Shown: in pieces, positions 62,510 through 64,000 of the stretch
How the letters are laid out: each line of letters starts with the position of its first letter
How positions within the stretch are numbered: the first letter of the stretch is position 1
Source of the DNA: Anaerobutyricum hallii
Lineage (GTDB): Bacteria > Bacillota > Clostridia > Lachnospirales > Lachnospiraceae
DNA length: 64,000 bases
Reading direction: 5' to 3'
Assembly (NCBI RefSeq): GCF_900209925.1
Contig: NZ_LT907978.1
Location: 3,443,001-3,507,000, forward strand
Made by a program: the position numbers and the translations under genes
The notes under the pieces: model-generated
Databases searched by the model: none
The model's input: only the letters and a program-made list of their open reading frames with translations
What the model was told of the DNA's origin: nothing

Positions 62510-64000
62510 TTACATTTGTTCTGGACATTCTATTCCTAATAAGTCTAATGCTGATTTGATGACTCTCATCGTTACATCTACTACTTTTAATCTTGCCATC
62601 TTTACATTTTCATCTTCTACATTAATCTGGCAGTCATGATAGAACTTATTAAAGTGCTGTGCCACAGATACAGCAAATCTTGCAATCATAAATGGTTCGT
62701 ACTTTTCTGCTGCTTCTTTAATAACCTGAGGGAATCTTGTAAGGTCTTTTAACAGGTTCATTGTTGCATCGTCTGTTAATACAGAATAATCAACTTCTGC
62801 AGGTAATTCAACCGCTCCTACTTTACGGAATACGCTGGCACATCTTGCATACGTATACTGTACATATGGACCAGTTTCTCCGTCAAAGTTAAGAATCTTA
62901 TCCCAGTTAAAGATTACATCTTTGATTCTCTGGTTATATAAATCATTGAAAAGAATTGCACCGATTCCAACCTGTCTGGATACTTCTTCTTTGTTTGGTA
63001 AGTCAGGATTCTTTTCATTAATGATTTCATGAATCTTTTCGATGGCTTCATGCAAGATCTGCTCTGCATAAATAACATTTCCATTTCTTGTGGAGAGCTT
63101 TCCACCTTCCATACTAACTAATCCGTATGGAACATGTACAAGATTCTGATACCAATCGTATCCTAATAACTCGATTACTTTAAATACCTGTGCAAAATGA
63201 AGTTTCTGCTCTAATCCAGTAACATAAATACACTTATCAAAGTTATATGTTCTCTTACGATATAATAATGCTGCTAAATCGCGGGTAGCATAGATGCTGC
63301 TTCCGTCCTTCTTCATGATCAGACATGGAGCCATGTCATACTCATCTAATGATACAATATGTGCGCCTTCACTTTCTACAAGTAAATCTTTCTCCTGAAG
63401 TTTTTCTACTACTTCATGAGTCTTATCACGATAGAAACTTTCTCCTGTAAAATGGTCAAAGTCCATTCCAAGTAATTTATAAATTCGTTTGTATTCTACT
63501 AAACTGATATCTTTAAACCACTGCCAGATAGCAAGTGCCTCTTCATCTCCCTGCTCCATCTTAACAAACCATTCTCTTGCCTGGTCATTTAAAGAATCAT
63601 CTTTTTCTGCTTCCTGATGGAACTTTACATAAATCTTCATCAGTTCATCAATTCCGTTTTTCTCTACAGCTTCTTTGCTTCCCCACTTTTTATAAGCAAC
63701 GATCAGCTTACCAAACTGTGTTCCCCAGTCTCCTAAATGGTTGATTCTTTCTACATGATAGCCTAATTTAGAATAAATCTTATAAAGAGAGTTTCCGATG
63801 ATTGTTGTTCTTAAATGTCCTACGTGGAAGTTCTTTGCTACGTTTGGAGAAGAATAATCGATACAAACAGTCTTGCCTTCACCTTCTGTTCCAGCTCCAA
63901 AATCTGCAGTGTCCACAGTTTTCATAATTTCTTTTGCAAATGCTTCTTTTGCTAAGAAGAAATTGATATATGCACCTACATTTACAACTTTATCAAAAAT
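62510..64000 (-). CDS. argS: Arginyl-tRNA synthetase, C-terminal part (runs off window)
   Basis: About 496 C-terminal residues. They include the class I HIGH motif as HVGH (SPNVAKNFHVGHLRTTIIGN), the GGKLSTRNGN segment in place of KMSKS as usual for ArgRS, and the DALR anticodon-binding domain (QYTYARCASVFRK to the end, GIECPEQM). It charges tRNA-Arg. The N-terminal domain lies beyond position 64000. Confidence 0.95.
   Translation of the reverse strand: MFDKVVNVGAYINFFLAKEAFAKEIMKTVDTADFGAGTEGEGKTVCIDYSSPNVAKNFHVGHLRTTIIGNSLYKIYSKLGYHVERINHLGDWGTQFGKLIVAYKKWGSKEAVEKNGIDELMKIYVKFHQEAEKDDSLNDQAREWFVKMEQGDEEALAIWQWFKDISLVEYKRIYKLLGMDFDHFTGESFYRDKTHEVVEKLQEKDLLVESEGAHIVSLDEYDMAPCLIMKKDGSSIYATRDLAALLYRKRTYNFDKCIYVTGLEQKLHFAQVFKVIELLGYDWYQNLVHVPYGLVSMEGGKLSTRNGNVIYAEQILHEAIEKIHEIINEKNPDLPNKEEVSRQVGIGAILFNDLYNQRIKDVIFNWDKILNFDGETGPYVQYTYARCASVFRKVGAVELPAEVDYSVLTDDATMNLLKDLTRFPQVIKEAAEKYEPFMIARFAVSVAQHFNKFYHDCQINVEDENVKMARLKVVDVTMRVIKSALDLLGIECPEQM

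Noticed and set aside
8-64000. CRISPR array
   Set aside because: No regularly spaced direct repeats with unique spacers and no cas genes were found.
1-64000. Conjugation (type IV secretion) genes
   Set aside because: No VirB4, VirD4 or TraG-like protein is visible, so the elements are described as mobilizable, not self-transmissible.

Overview
The window looks like a Lachnospiraceae (gut Clostridia) chromosome. The evidence is low-GC DNA with GGAGG-type ribosome binding sites, a core block at the right end made of argS, parA/parB with two perfect parS sites and a DUF4446 protein, and a DUF3881-like gene beside a tRNA-Arg(CCU) gene. Everything left of that tRNA (1 to about 57.2 kb) looks accessory: signalling genes, single-gene modules, insertion sequences and two related integrated mobilizable elements, many of them partly decayed.

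Layout. (1) 1-510 is the end of an IS1182-family element. (2) 491-11328, all minus strand, is a signalling operon: a sensor kinase with two amino-acid-binding-type domains, a family-3 solute-binding lipoprotein, a second hybrid kinase with two receiver domains, a family-1-type solute-binding lipoprotein fused to a 5'-nucleotidase C-terminal-like domain, and a third hybrid kinase. No DNA-binding output protein is present. (3) About 13.2-35.5 kb is a mosaic of unrelated one- to three-gene modules, mostly minus strand: HEPN protein, YqxD, HxlR/cupin pair (twice), DUF3784, GGDEF, an AbrB-like protein, DUF4143 ATPase, radical SAM pair with MarR, TfoX-N, GNATs, YczE/YitT and an ACT protein. At the 3' end of many modules sits the same imperfect 25-45 bp motif, often containing or touching the stop codon. 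This resembles a cassette array and is the most unusual feature here. An IS1182-type element and a fourth hybrid kinase interrupt it. (4) About 36-41.5 kb is a decayed mobilizable element (MobC, broken relaxase, HIRAN protein, small proteins, XRE regulator). (5) 41.5-57.2 kb is a second, related element of about 15.7 kb, bounded by 42-bp tRNA-Arg 3'-half repeats. It carries a tyrosine integrase, an excisionase-like protein, a four-HTH protein, a sigma-like factor, SSB, HIRAN, MobC, a truncated relaxase, ParA and two ParB proteins. The two elements appear to be stacked in the same tRNA gene. (6) From 57.8 kb onward is core chromosome: DUF3881, DUF4446, parB, parA, a repeat-rich intergenic region, and argS running off the window.

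How the genes work together. The kinase/binding-protein operon probably senses extracellular small molecules and passes phosphate to a partner outside the window. The mobile elements share a compact kit (MobC/relaxase, HIRAN, a conserved 33-aa protein, ParAB) and rely on an outside conjugation apparatus, because no type IV secretion genes are present. Several genes are remodelled by mobile DNA: one IS copy supplies the stop codon of a kinase, the other supplies the start of a small ORF, a 41-bp palindrome ends both a relaxase and a ParB gene, and two sensor kinases are out of frame at runs of exactly seven A.
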